From Micromonospora gifhornensis (lineage in GTDB: Bacteria; Actinomycetota; Actinomycetes; Mycobacteriales; Micromonosporaceae), in the NCBI RefSeq assembly GCF_016863515.1, contig NZ_BOPA01000024.1:1-64000 (forward strand): a stretch of DNA of 64,000 nucleotides. Direction: 5' to 3'. A program made the translations under genes and the position numbers. Positions within the stretch are counted from its first letter, which is position 1; each line of letters begins with the position of its first letter. Positions 43,797 to 52,869 of the stretch are shown here, one piece after another. Below the pieces are notes generated by a model. That model searched no databases. It worked only from the letters and a program-made list of their open reading frames with translations, and was not told where the DNA came from.

Positions 43797-44531
43797 TCAG
43801 CCGGCTCGCGGCCCCGGCTCGTCGGCCAGGTCGGCCGACAGGCGATCCAGATAGGCGTCGACCTCGGCGATGTCGTACCCGCGCAGACTGACGGCGAGGT
43901 CGGTGCGGGCCGAGTCGATCCGCGCCCGGACCGCGGAGCGTTGCGCCGGCACGCCTGAGGCGAACGCCTCCAGGCCCTGCCCGACCAACTCGTCGATCTG
44001 ACGCCTGTCGTAGCCGCGCAGCGAGGTGGTGAACGACGGCGGCTCGGACGCCGGTCGGCGGTGCTGGCGACCATCGACGAACCGGCCACCGCCGAAGCGG
44101 ATCAGGGCAGCCGTGACCTCGTCGACCGACTGCCGTACGGTGCCCAGATCGAGCAGGAGCAGGCCCTTGCGACCGTCGACGGGGCTGGGCTCGGTGAGCG
44201 GACGATCGAGGACACCGGCCGCCGGCACCAGCAGCAACCACGGTGCCGGGCCGGTGGCCGCCGGCCGGCACAGGACGATCGCGTCGATCTCGTGCCAGGC
44301 GAGCGTGCGGCGCAGCCCGGTGACCCGTACGTCCAGCCCGTCGGCGTCGATCCGGAACCGGAACGGCCGGACCACGGCGGTGACCAACCGCCACCCGTTG
44401 AACGCCACAAACAACACGCCGCCGACGACGGCGAGCAGGCTCGGCTCATCGGCCAGCACCAGTACCGACAAGCCGAAGAGGAACAACACGCCAGCCAGCA
44501 GCAGCGGAGCCCGCTTCTGTCTCACATCCAT
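43797..44531 (-). CDS. Membrane protein with PH-like part and DivIVA-like motifs
   Basis: About 244 residues from the ATG of MDVRQKRAP. Two transmembrane helices (PLLLAGVLFLFGLSVLVL and LLAVVGGVLFVAFNGW) come first, then a PH-like beta region (FRFRIDADGLDVRVTGLRRT). The C-terminal part twice shows the DivIVA-like SLRGYDRRQIDELV and SLRGYDIAEVDAYLDRL. DivIVA-type motifs place proteins at curved membranes or poles. Function is inferred to be morphological or regulatory; no closer family was recognised. Confidence 0.72.
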   Translation of the reverse strand: MDVRQKRAPLLLAGVLFLFGLSVLVLADEPSLLAVVGGVLFVAFNGWRLVTAVVRPFRFRIDADGLDVRVTGLRRTLAWHEIDAIVLCRPAATGPAPWLLLVPAAGVLDRPLTEPSPVDGRKGLLLLDLGTVRQSVDEVTAALIRFGGGRFVDGRQHRRPASEPPSFTTSLRGYDRRQIDELVGQGLEAFASGVPAQRSAVRARIDSARTDLAVSLRGYDIAEVDAYLDRLSADLADEPGPRAG

Positions 44532-44583
44532 CGCAGGCCCCCGATCGCCGGCCACCGCCGGCCACCAGTATCCCTGCCCAGCC

Positions 44584-44937
44584 TCAGCCGAGGGGGACCT
44601 GCACCGCCACGTCGTGCTTGGGGTAGTAGGACTCGACCTGGTCGGGGCCGTACTTGTCGCGGAACATGGCCACGATGTTCTCCACCTGCCGGGTGTCGGT
44701 GATGGGGGTGGCGCTGGAACTCAACGAGGTGCCGTCGACCGCCAACTGCACCATCGGGGTCTGCTGGACGTTCTTGTACCACTGGGTGTCCGAGCCGGTC
44801 ACCGGCATCAGGAAGACGTTGTCGTCGTCCTGCACGAACCACACCGGGCGGGCGATCTGCCGTCCGCTCCTGCGGCCGGTCACGGTCAGCTCGACCTCTT
44901 CTACGCCCGACAGTGCCTCACCTATCGCGTTGGTCAT
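44584..44937 (-). CDS. Ddn-like (DUF385) deazaflavin-dependent nitroreductase family protein
   Basis: 117 residues with a split beta-barrel: VELTVTGRRSGRQIARPVWF, VFLMPVTGSDTQWYKNVQQT and VQLAVDGT. This matches the F420H2-dependent quinone reductase/Ddn family of actinobacteria, which use F420 to reduce quinones, aflatoxins or nitro drugs at the membrane. The substrate is unknown. It is transcribed toward the DivIVA-like gene, with a 50-base gap. Confidence 0.82.
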   Translation of the reverse strand: MTNAIGEALSGVEEVELTVTGRRSGRQIARPVWFVQDDDNVFLMPVTGSDTQWYKNVQQTPMVQLAVDGTSLSSSATPITDTRQVENIVAMFRDKYGPDQVESYYPKHDVAVQVPLG

Positions 44938-45039
44938 GGTGTCCTCCGGCAGCTTGCCCTGCGACGATGCCCTCGCCCGTCAGGGTAGGCAGCGCGCGAG
45001 GTGCGCGCCGCCGGTTCGGCCCCCGGTCCCCGCAAAGGA

Positions 45040-45074
45040 AACGCCCGGCACCGCTGGTCGCGGTACCGGGCGTT
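45040..45074. terminator. Hairpin terminator
   Basis: AACGCCCGGCACCG (45040-45053) pairs with CGGTACCGGGCGTT (45061-45074), one mismatch pair aside. It lies just downstream of the minus-strand metalloprotease gene. Confidence 0.65.
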
Positions 45075-45088
45075 CCTCGTCGGGTGGA

Positions 45089-47305
45089 TCAGCTCAGCGT
45101 GCCGCCGCCGGGCTGGACCACGTTGTTCACCGTCAGCTTGTACGGCGCGTACTGGGTGACCTGCTCGGTCGGCTCGTCGTACGCGACGATCGCGACCACC
45201 TTCGGGAAGGTCAGCAGGGCCAGCGTCGGCACCACACCGAGGGTGAAGCTCGACTTGCCGTTCACCTCGTACTGGTAAGCGATCTTGTTCTTCTCGTCGA
45301 GGCCGACGAACCGGACGTTCCAGTTCGCCACCGGCGTCGGGAAGACCTCCGACGGCGAGTCGAACGGAGCCAGGCTCGACCCGTCGCTGACCAGCGTGCC
45401 ACCCACGGTGATGTCGTCGATCAGCAGGCCACCCTCGTTGACCCCGCCGTCGCTGACGTACCGGAAGCTGAGCAGGATCTGCTGACCGGCGTACGCCGAC
45501 AGGTCGAACGAGTGCGGCTCGAACCCGCTCGTGGTGCCGTTGAGCGCCGGGCCCAGCGGACCACTCACCGTCTTGTCACCGGCGATCGGCGTGTACGACT
45601 TGCCGCCGTCGGTGGAGACGCTGACGTAGCCGTAGTCGTAGCCGACCTCGGCGCCGTACTTCGCGAGGAACGTCAGCGTCGGGTTGGCGGCCGGTACGGT
45701 CACCGGGGTGACGGCGGCGGCGTCGGTGCTGTTGCCGTTGCCGGACCAGATCACCGAGTTGCCCGGACGATCCGGGTCGTTGCTCACCGTCGTCCAGGCC
45801 AGCGGGATCGCCGGCAGCGACTTCGCGCCCTGGAACTTGATCGAGCGCAGGTCGCCCCGACCCAGCGGCTTGCCGTTCGCCTTGCGCAACTGGACGTAGT
45901 CGGCGCCGTTGGGAGCCGCTCCCGGAGTCGCGTACGAAGCCGGGTTGTCCAGGTTGACCGTGGCGTTCAGGCTGTCCGTGGTGACCCGCCGTTTGTCGAC
46001 GCCGAGCATGATGCCCAGCTTCGAGTTGCCCACGACCCGGTCGACCAGGTTCATCGTCTGGTAGTCGTGCAGCACCTTGTACATGTCCTTGACGCCCTCG
46101 TCGGCGAGCGCCGCCTTCAGGCTGGCCAACCCCTGCAGGTCACCGTCCTGGTGCAGCCGGGAGATGAAGTCCAGGCCGTAGCGGTCGTAGAGGAAGAGCA
46201 TCAACGAGTACGCGTTGCCGTAGTCGGCCAGCACCCCACTGCCGCTGCTGCCCTCGTTCCACAGGTTTATCGAGTTCTCAGGGCCACCACAGTCACGTGG
46301 GTTGGTGTTGTACGGCGTCTGGACCGTACCGAAGCCCTGGAAGCAGTAGATGTGGCTGTCCGTGCCGGGCTGGTCGATCCGGGCCCGGGCGTCCACATAG
46401 CCGGCGAGCGTCTGGGCGAAGTCCGCCAGTCCCTCGTTCAGCCACACCGACTCGAAGGGGTCGGCGTGGTAGTGCGCCAGGTGCTGCCACTCGTGGACGA
46501 AGACACCCTCGTAGAGGTTCGGCCGGGCCGGCCGGGAGGTGCACACGTCGTCCGTGGGCTCGTTCGGCGGGTTCTCGCCGGTGCGGTGCGCCCAGTCGAA
46601 GGCGTCCACCGTCATGATGTTGCGGTCGAGCAGCTCGTCGAAGAGCGAGAAGTGGAACCCGGCGATGTAGCTGGCGGCGGCCGGGAAGTCGTAGAAGTTG
46701 TCGTCCCGGACGTTGTCGACGAGGGTGACCGTACGGTTGCCGGCCCCGGTGAAGTCACCGGCCAGCTCCGCGTTGGTGCCGTCGCGCTCCGGCGGGGTGC
46801 TGAACGCCGCGATCGACTTCGGGTACATGTTCGTGTCGAACTCGCTGATCAGGCGGTCGACCTGGGCATCGGTGATCACCGTCGAGTTGGGGATCTGCTG
46901 ACGGCAGTCGCCCTCCGGGAACTCGGTGTCGTTGGCTACCCACACCTCGATGTTGTCGCCCACCCCACGCAGGGTGTACGGCTTCAGGTAGATGACACCC
47001 TGGTAGTCGTCCAGGGCCAGCCAGTTGCGTACGGTCCCGACCGGCGGCGTCTCGGCCGCGGCCTGCGTCCGGCGCGACTGCGCCTTCGGCTGGTACTGGG
47101 TCGGCACCTCGACCTTCTTACCGTTGAAGGTGAAGTCCTTGCGGGTCAACTCGCGGATGTCACTGACGAGCCCGCCGGTGTCCGCGGCGCTGGGCGCCAC
47201 CTGCGGGCCGGGAGCGGCCGACGCGGTCGCCGGTGCGGCGACGACATAGATAAACGGTAGGACAATGGCGCTTGCTGCTATCCCCGCAAAGCGGCGACGT
47301 GCCAT
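45089..47305 (-). CDS. Secreted zinc metalloprotease
   Basis: 738 residues. A basic signal peptide with hydrophobic core ends near ATASA. The catalytic zinc site is HEWQH near 271-275 with a downstream glutamate in NEGLADF near 290, the gluzincin pattern, in a protein resembling the immune-inhibitor-A/M6-like secreted proteases. The C-terminal half is beta-rich, with jelly-roll-like blocks (YVSVSTDGGKSYTPIAGD, LLIDDITVGG) that may bind substrate. It is probably exported and cleaves extracellular protein. Upstream lies the LPMO gene on the same strand, ending 230 bases before it, separated by a terminator. Confidence 0.83.
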   Translation of the reverse strand: MARRRFAGIAASAIVLPFIYVVAAPATASAAPGPQVAPSAADTGGLVSDIRELTRKDFTFNGKKVEVPTQYQPKAQSRRTQAAAETPPVGTVRNWLALDDYQGVIYLKPYTLRGVGDNIEVWVANDTEFPEGDCRQQIPNSTVITDAQVDRLISEFDTNMYPKSIAAFSTPPERDGTNAELAGDFTGAGNRTVTLVDNVRDDNFYDFPAAASYIAGFHFSLFDELLDRNIMTVDAFDWAHRTGENPPNEPTDDVCTSRPARPNLYEGVFVHEWQHLAHYHADPFESVWLNEGLADFAQTLAGYVDARARIDQPGTDSHIYCFQGFGTVQTPYNTNPRDCGGPENSINLWNEGSSGSGVLADYGNAYSLMLFLYDRYGLDFISRLHQDGDLQGLASLKAALADEGVKDMYKVLHDYQTMNLVDRVVGNSKLGIMLGVDKRRVTTDSLNATVNLDNPASYATPGAAPNGADYVQLRKANGKPLGRGDLRSIKFQGAKSLPAIPLAWTTVSNDPDRPGNSVIWSGNGNSTDAAAVTPVTVPAANPTLTFLAKYGAEVGYDYGYVSVSTDGGKSYTPIAGDKTVSGPLGPALNGTTSGFEPHSFDLSAYAGQQILLSFRYVSDGGVNEGGLLIDDITVGGTLVSDGSSLAPFDSPSEVFPTPVANWNVRFVGLDEKNKIAYQYEVNGKSSFTLGVVPTLALLTFPKVVAIVAYDEPTEQVTQYAPYKLTVNNVVQPGGGTLS

Positions 47306-47470
47306 GGAACCTCCTCATCGATGGAAGATCCGCCCAGGTCCTGTCACAGTCGACCAGGCATTAAGTGGATCTACGCACGCTGATTGAGCATCTCCGTGAC
47401 CTCAACACATGCACATCGATCAGGCAAGAGGGCCCCGCCCGGGTCCGCCGGAATCGACTACCGCAGAAAA

Positions 47471-47510
47471 CGCCGCCGGCCCAGGAGGCCAAGGTCCTGG
47501 GCCGGCGGCG
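47471..47510. terminator. Strong hairpin terminator of the LPMO gene
   Basis: A 16-bp perfect stem: 47471-47486 (CGCCGCCGGCCCAGGA) with 47495-47510, 8-base loop, 26 bases downstream of the minus-strand LPMO stop. Confidence 0.75.
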
Positions 47511-47535
47511 CGCCGAATGTATCGGCATTCGTGGA

Positions 47536-48216
47536 TCAGACGAAGTTCACGTCACTGCACCACATGTACGCCTGGTCGAGGTGCGATGCCTGCCAGATGA
47601 CGAAGAGAATGTGGTGTCCGGTGTAGCCGGAGGTCGAGACGTTGAACGAGATGTTCTGCGCCGGTGCGTAGCGCCCGGTCTGCGTGATGAAGTCGAGGTT
47701 TCCCCACCCGAGTTGCTGGGTAGCGGGGTTGAATCCCTGCTTGCTCACGTAGACCCGGAAGTAGTCAGCACCGTGGCTCGCCTGGTCGTGCAGTTGGACG
47801 GTGAAGTTACGGCTGATGTTCGTGGTCTTCCACGCCCCGGGACGATTCAGGCTGTTGTTGCGGGACAGGGCGTTGCTGCACAACTGGCCGTCAGGAGTAC
47901 GGGCCTGGAACTGCCCGCCGAGGCCGTCGCGCAACGCGCTCATCCAGTTCCACATGGTGTCCGGGTTGGCCTGGAACGCCTGCCAACACATCGGGTCCTG
48001 CTGCTGCATCTGCGGGCTCATGTGGTTGTTGCCCCAGGTCTTCCAACACTGGTACGCACGAGAGGCCGGGTTGACGATGGTGCCGTGGGCCTGGGCCGTA
48101 CCGGCCCAGGGCAGCATCCCCACCACCAAGGCGAGCAGCAGGACGAGCGCTCGTGCGGGCCGGCGGGCAGCGGACCGGGATCGCTGGCCGGACTGTTCGG
48201 ATTCGAGTGATCGCAC
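47536..48216 (-). CDS. Secreted AA10 lytic polysaccharide monooxygenase
   Basis: About 226 residues from a GTG (VRSLESEQSG) that has GGAGG six bases upstream. A signal peptide ends AQA, exposing His44 as the mature N-terminus (HGTIVNPASRAYQCW), the first ligand of the copper histidine brace. The second copper histidine lies in GYTGHHILFVIW. AA10 enzymes cleave chitin or cellulose oxidatively outside the cell. There is no C-terminal binding module. A CebR-like box upstream hints at cellulose/cellobiose control. Confidence 0.88.
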   Translation of the reverse strand: MRSLESEQSGQRSRSAARRPARALVLLLALVVGMLPWAGTAQAHGTIVNPASRAYQCWKTWGNNHMSPQMQQQDPMCWQAFQANPDTMWNWMSALRDGLGGQFQARTPDGQLCSNALSRNNSLNRPGAWKTTNISRNFTVQLHDQASHGADYFRVYVSKQGFNPATQQLGWGNLDFITQTGRYAPAQNISFNVSTSGYTGHHILFVIWQASHLDQAYMWCSDVNFV

Positions 48217-48251
48217 TTGCATCCTCCGTTCTAGACATCCATGGACGTCGA

Positions 48252-48265
48252 TGGGAGCGCTTCCG
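48252..48265. promoter_or_regulatory. CebR/CelR-like operator before the LPMO gene
   Basis: TGGGAGCGCTTCCG matches 12 of 14 bases of the actinomycete cellulose-regulator box TGGGAGCGCTCCCA. It lies 36 bases before the LPMO start on the opposite side of transcription, where a LacI-type repressor could act. Confidence 0.55.
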
Positions 48266-48725
48266 CTGAGTCTGCCACTCATAGCCCGATATGGCAACGA
48301 TCGTCTATTGATGTTGGGCTGGCGAGGATTTGATCCGGCTAGTCGCCACGGTGCTGATCTGCCCTCATCTGCATGGGAAGCGTGAAGGTTGGGACGTATG
48401 CCACCTCCGACGCCATCGCTGGTGTCGGGTTCACGACGGTAGCCCGTATTGGCTCGCGGGAATGACCACCAGGCGGTCGATGACGGCGCGCTTGGACGCG
48501 GATCTTCCCGCGGGTAGGCCCCTGACCTGGCGTTGGCAGCTCCTTGCCCTCAAGCAATATCAACTCCCAAGCTTATTGACAACGCAACGAGGTTGGGTGG
48601 GATGGGCTGAACGGGGGACTCAGGAGGGTCCCGCTGGTAGAGCTCCTGCCGGTAGTGTCCGCCCAACGCCTTGTGGGGAGGTGAGAGTCAATGCGCTCTG
48701 GGCTGAAGCCGGAAGGACCGCTCCG
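48266..48725. other. Gene-free stretch at the left border of the defence island
   Basis: No convincing gene or repeat is seen. Composition becomes less GC-rich here. The right end is immediately downstream of the minus-strand Vsr gene. No att-like direct repeat or integrase was found. Confidence 0.4.
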
Positions 48726-49226
48726 TCAGATGGAACAACCAGCGGCGCGTGTCCTGCTACCCGTTGTTGGCGATGCGACTGATGCCGCAGTGGCGAGGGT
48801 CGAGGATACGCGCAAGGTTCGCACCACATCGATGATGCGGGCTACGGCTTGCTCTGCGGGCTCGTGCTCCCAGATTCGAAGCACGATCCAGCCCGTGGCC
48901 GCGAGCTGCCGGTTGGTTTCGCGGTCCCGCTCGCGGTTCCTGAGGATTTTGGCTTCCCACCACGCCGCATTGGCCTTTGGCCAGGTCGCATGCAGGGGAC
49001 AGCCGTGCCAGAAGCAGCCATCGACGAACACCGCCAACTTGATACGGGTGAAGGCGATGTCGATGGTCCGTCGACGGCGGCCAGCGATTGGCAGCGATAC
49101 CCGATACCTCAGTCCTGCGCGGTGCAGGGCACGGCGGATCGCCAGCTCTGGCTCCGTGTCCTTGCGACGCTGCCGTTGCATGCGGCTACTGACGCTAGTC
49201 GAACTGGCTGGGGGACGGTCGGGCAC
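48726..49226 (-). CDS. vsr: Very-short-patch-repair (Vsr) type endonuclease
   Basis: 166 residues from GTG 49226. The Vsr fold has RKDTEPELAIRRALHRAGLR, the acid in TIDIAF, and the hallmark AVFVDGCFWHGCPLH (zinc and catalytic residues), then WEAKILRNRERDRETNRQL. Vsr enzymes nick at T:G mismatches formed by deamination of 5-methylcytosine, and in MORC/Z1 systems Vsr-like nucleases may act as restriction nucleases. It is divergent from the Z1 gene across 98 bases. The cytosine methyltransferase that would create its substrate lies at the far end of the island. Confidence 0.88.
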   Translation of the reverse strand: MPDRPPASSTSVSSRMQRQRRKDTEPELAIRRALHRAGLRYRVSLPIAGRRRRTIDIAFTRIKLAVFVDGCFWHGCPLHATWPKANAAWWEAKILRNRERDRETNRQLAATGWIVLRIWEHEPAEQAVARIIDVVRTLRVSSTLATAASVASPTTGSRTRAAGCSI

Positions 49227-49324
49227 GCCCTCACGATAGAGGCGGCCACGAGGCAGCGATCGCCGGCCCCAACCGCTTCGCGCCTCCCCCTGGCTTCCGT
49301 CGAGATCTGGAAAGGTGGTAGACC

Positions 49325-51886
49325 TTGAGCCTGTACGCCGTCTTCGCGGACTGGGCCAGGCGATATGGTGTTGAGGCGGCCGTCCTGAGCTTCTCCGAAT
49401 CCCTGCCAGGGGACGTCGTTGAGAAGTTCAGAGGTCAGTTCGAGGCGGACAAAGCGAAGGTGCAGGCGGGCGGACCGCCGATCATCACGGCCGGATCCGA
49501 CGACTGGTACAGCGGCCCGGGTGACTCCGACCGCTATTGGCAGGCGCTGAAGGCACGGTTCGAGGCGGAGGGATGGCCGTCCGTCCGGATTGATTCCGTA
49601 GATCACTCGTCTAGCACTGTCGTTGCTCACACGCCGCGTCCCGACCGTCAGAAGTGGGACGCCAAGGGTCTAGTGGTCGGCTATGTGCAGAGTGGCAAGA
49701 CGACAAACTTCACGGCCGTCGTGGCGAAACTGGCTGACGTGCAGTATCGGCTGGTCATCGTCCTCTCCGGCATTCATAACGGGCTGCGTCGACAGACACA
49801 GGTGCGCCTCGATCAATACCTGAAGGAGCTCAATCCCGATCGCTGGGTGACCCTGACGGAAGAGACACGAGACTTCGTGAAACCCTCCCATGACGCGTCA
49901 GCCGCTCTGAGCGCCGAGAAGACTGTCTTGGCGGTGGTTAAGAAGAATGCCGCTGTCCTGGGCAAGCTCATCAAGTGGTTGGACACCTCGAACGGGAGAA
50001 AGGCCCTCGAGTCTGCGGCGGTGTTGATCATTGATGACGAGGCCGATCAGGCCTCGGTGGCCACAGGGCGCATCAATCCGCTGATTCGTAGACTGCTGCG
50101 CCTCATGCCACGATGCACGTACGTCGGCTACACGGCGACACCTTTTGCGAACGTTTTTGTCGATCCTTCCCAGGATGATCTTTATCCCAAGTCCTTCATT
50201 CTCAACCTGCCGCGCCCGGAGGGATACTTCGGCCCAGAGAAGATCTTCGGGCGGAATGCTGTCGAAGGTGAGAGCGTCGACGAGCAAGGGCCGCCGGACG
50301 GCTACGACATGGTCCGTCTGGTAGACGAGGGCGACGTTCCTCTATTGCGCCCCGGGAGTAGGGAGCCGGCAGAAGGCTTCACCCCAACGATGATTGATGA
50401 GTTGGTTACCGCCGTTCGTTGGTTCTGGCTCGCCACAGCTGCACGCCGGGCCCGCGGTGATACGGGCCATAGCACCATGCTCATCCACACATCGGTCAAG
50501 ATCGCAGTGCATGAGAGTTACCGAGCGCCCCTCGAGGCTCTCAGGCTGAAGTCCGTGGCTGATCTTGCGTCCGGTCGTCCAGGAGTCGCTGACGAGTGGC
50601 GGAACCTGTGGGAGAAGGAGTCGGCACGGGTTCCGGCCGAGGATTTCGGGCGGATACAGAACTTGTTCGACGACCTATTGCCGCACCTCGGCGACGTCGT
50701 TTCCTCGACCAGGGTTGTTCTTGACAACTATCGGAGTCAGGACCGGCTCGACTACTCCGATCCGTCCGTGGTGGCGATCGCTGTGGGCGGCAATACGCTT
50801 TCTCGGGGGTTGACCTTGGAGGGGCTTGTCGTCAGCTTCTTCGTGCGGGGCGCCACGGCGTACGACACTCTGCTTCAAATGGGTCGCTGGTTCGGTTATC
50901 GTATAGGTTTCGAGGATCTGCCCCGAATCTGGATGACGCCCAGTCTCAATGCAGCATTCCGGCATTTGGCAACAGTCGAGCACGAAATGCGAGACGACAT
51001 CGACCGCTATCAGCGGGAAAATCTCACGCCAACCCAGGTGGCGGTGCGAATTCGCACCCATCCGGCGCTTCGAATAACAGCCAAGATGGGTGCCGCTCAG
51101 CCCGCCTTCATCTCGTATGCCGGACGCAGGCTCCAAACAAGGTACTTCCGTCATAGGGACACTGGCTGGCTCGAGAGTAACCGTAATGCTGCGGAAAGTT
51201 TCCTTCAAGATGCGGTCCGCCATGGAAATGTGGACGAAGACGTCGACGGGGCCCGGCTCATCCGAGATGTCCCGGTGTCGCTTGTTAAGGCCTTCCTCAA
51301 GCGTTACGGGGTGCACGAGGACTCGCCGGATTTGGACACGACTCTCATGGTCAGGTACATCGACCAACAGCTTACGAGTGACCCACCGAGTCTTGCCACA
51401 TGGTCCGTCGCCGTCGTAATCGGTGAGGGCTCGGCAGAGAAACTGGGCGGCCTTGACATCAAATATTCGATCCGGTCCCGCTTGAACGACGGTCAGAGTG
51501 AGCGTGCCGACATCAAGACGCTGATGAGCAAGCAAGACCGAGCGCTCGACCTCGGTCTGACGCTTGCCGAGGCGCGGGCGCAGAGCGAGAGCGAGCTGGT
51601 TCAGCTGCGTAACAACCACCCGGTCTGCCGAGACCGTGGTCTTGTCGTCCTGTACTTAATCGATCCAATTAGCGAACCGGCAAAACAAACGAAAACTGAG
51701 GAGCAGGCTCATTCGTTGCGTATCCCGCTTCAGGCGTTGCAACCCGTGGTCGGAATGGGCATCACCTTCCCTGGAGACGTCCGGACGAAGAGCGTTCAGG
51801 CCACCCATGTCGCTGTGGACCTCACGGATGTCGAGAGTGAAAACGTCGATGAGGCGCTTGACGTGGATACCGAGGGGATGGCGTGA
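49325..51886 (+). CDS. Z1-domain SF2-like ATPase
   Basis: 853 residues from TTG 49325, with GAAAGGTGG about six bases upstream. Helicase-like motifs: Walker A VGYVQSGKTTN (about 119-127), Walker B VLIIDDEAD near 234, motif III-like GYTATPFAN near 268, and motif VI-like LQMGRWFGYR near 517. This order and the Z1 family C-terminal region define the Z1 ATPases found with MORC ATPases and REases in predicted restriction systems. It is the first gene of the four-base-overlapping operon. It probably translocates or remodels DNA in the attack complex. Confidence 0.85.
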   Translation: MSLYAVFADWARRYGVEAAVLSFSESLPGDVVEKFRGQFEADKAKVQAGGPPIITAGSDDWYSGPGDSDRYWQALKARFEAEGWPSVRIDSVDHSSSTVVAHTPRPDRQKWDAKGLVVGYVQSGKTTNFTAVVAKLADVQYRLVIVLSGIHNGLRRQTQVRLDQYLKELNPDRWVTLTEETRDFVKPSHDASAALSAEKTVLAVVKKNAAVLGKLIKWLDTSNGRKALESAAVLIIDDEADQASVATGRINPLIRRLLRLMPRCTYVGYTATPFANVFVDPSQDDLYPKSFILNLPRPEGYFGPEKIFGRNAVEGESVDEQGPPDGYDMVRLVDEGDVPLLRPGSREPAEGFTPTMIDELVTAVRWFWLATAARRARGDTGHSTMLIHTSVKIAVHESYRAPLEALRLKSVADLASGRPGVADEWRNLWEKESARVPAEDFGRIQNLFDDLLPHLGDVVSSTRVVLDNYRSQDRLDYSDPSVVAIAVGGNTLSRGLTLEGLVVSFFVRGATAYDTLLQMGRWFGYRIGFEDLPRIWMTPSLNAAFRHLATVEHEMRDDIDRYQRENLTPTQVAVRIRTHPALRITAKMGAAQPAFISYAGRRLQTRYFRHRDTGWLESNRNAAESFLQDAVRHGNVDEDVDGARLIRDVPVSLVKAFLKRYGVHEDSPDLDTTLMVRYIDQQLTSDPPSLATWSVAVVIGEGSAEKLGGLDIKYSIRSRLNDGQSERADIKTLMSKQDRALDLGLTLAEARAQSESELVQLRNNHPVCRDRGLVVLYLIDPISEPAKQTKTEEQAHSLRIPLQALQPVVGMGITFPGDVRTKSVQATHVAVDLTDVESENVDEALDVDTEGMA

Positions 51887-52869
51887 GGGAGTCCGAGCCG
51901 ACCATGCTGGAGCGTGCGTGGGCGGTGCTGGTGCCGCCACGCGGCAAAGGGCTGACCTCCTTTCCTCTCGAGGTCCTGTCCGGAGAGGAGCCGTGCCGCG
52001 TTGCGCTCGATGCCGCTGGCGCCAGGCACCTTCTCGTGCCGGCGGGCCATCAAACCGAATCTGTCGACCCCAAGCCGGCGGTGCTCGGGCTGGCGATCCG
52101 CCAGCTCAGCTTCGGACGTGGCGCGATTACCTACGTCGACGTCTCATGCGCTGAGCCCGACCTGTTCCCTGAGTTCGACGGGGTTGTGACCGATGTCCTG
52201 GAGGCGGTATCGGATGCCCCGCGACCGGCATCGGCTGCCGTCGAAGCTGTTCTGCGTTGGCGCAGGCTCTTCCGGAGCTCACTCCTCCGAGGTATGTCCC
52301 GCCAGGCCAAGATCGGGCTGTTCGCCGAGCTGGTGATGCTCTCAGCCTTCGTCGAAGCAGACCGCGGGTTCCCAGTTCAGGCATGGCGGGGACCATTCAA
52401 CGACCCACACGATTTCGAGGCGATCACTCGGTGTGTTGAGGTCAAGGCCCTGGGCGCCGCGGGTGACGGCATCATTGTCCACGGACTGGAGCAGCTGGAC
52501 ACACATGACGACCGCCCTCTGGATCTTGTTCTCATGAGAGTGCTGGAAGATCCTGATGGGTGCAGCGTGAGCGACCTCGTACACCGGCTACGCGGTGTTG
52601 TCGCGTCGCGATCCGACCTCCGGGCTCGTCTCTCTGCGGTGGGCTGGTCCGAACAGCCCGATCGACCCGACCTCGACATGTTCGTCGTCGACGAGGTGCT
52701 CCGGGTGGCCGTGGATGGAGAAACGCCTCGCATCGTACCGGCATCCCTCGCCCTGGGTGGGCTCCCAGATGGCATCGACAACCTGAGTTACCGGGTGGAA
52801 CTCGGTGCGCTGCTTCCGCTCGCCGTCGGTGCCTCGCTCTCCGAGATCGCCGAGGAGTCGGTTCGATGA
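51883..52869 (+). CDS. PD-(D/E)XK nuclease-like protein (DUF4420 type)
   Basis: 328 residues from GTG 51883, overlapping the Z1 stop (GTGA). The nuclease-like core shows FAELVMLSAF, then HDFEAITRCVEVKALGA, with D near 177 and E-x-K near 185-187, the PD-(D/E)XK motif. This agrees with the DUF4420 family that sits next to Z1 and MORC genes. It is the likely DNA-cutting subunit. The C-terminal part (about 230-328) may bind DNA or partners. The last base overlaps the MORC ATG. Confidence 0.8.
   Translation: MRESEPTMLERAWAVLVPPRGKGLTSFPLEVLSGEEPCRVALDAAGARHLLVPAGHQTESVDPKPAVLGLAIRQLSFGRGAITYVDVSCAEPDLFPEFDGVVTDVLEAVSDAPRPASAAVEAVLRWRRLFRSSLLRGMSRQAKIGLFAELVMLSAFVEADRGFPVQAWRGPFNDPHDFEAITRCVEVKALGAAGDGIIVHGLEQLDTHDDRPLDLVLMRVLEDPDGCSVSDLVHRLRGVVASRSDLRARLSAVGWSEQPDRPDLDMFVVDEVLRVAVDGETPRIVPASLALGGLPDGIDNLSYRVELGALLPLAVGASLSEIAEESVR

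Noticed and set aside
43729..44394. Minus-strand 221-codon frame overlapping the DivIVA-like gene
   Set aside because: A shadow of the real frame; Arg/Pro-rich without motif.
48266..49325. Whole mobile element with integrase around the defence island
   Set aside because: No integrase, relaxase or flanking direct repeats were found between 48266 and 58425; transfer is suggested only by composition and the IS relic.
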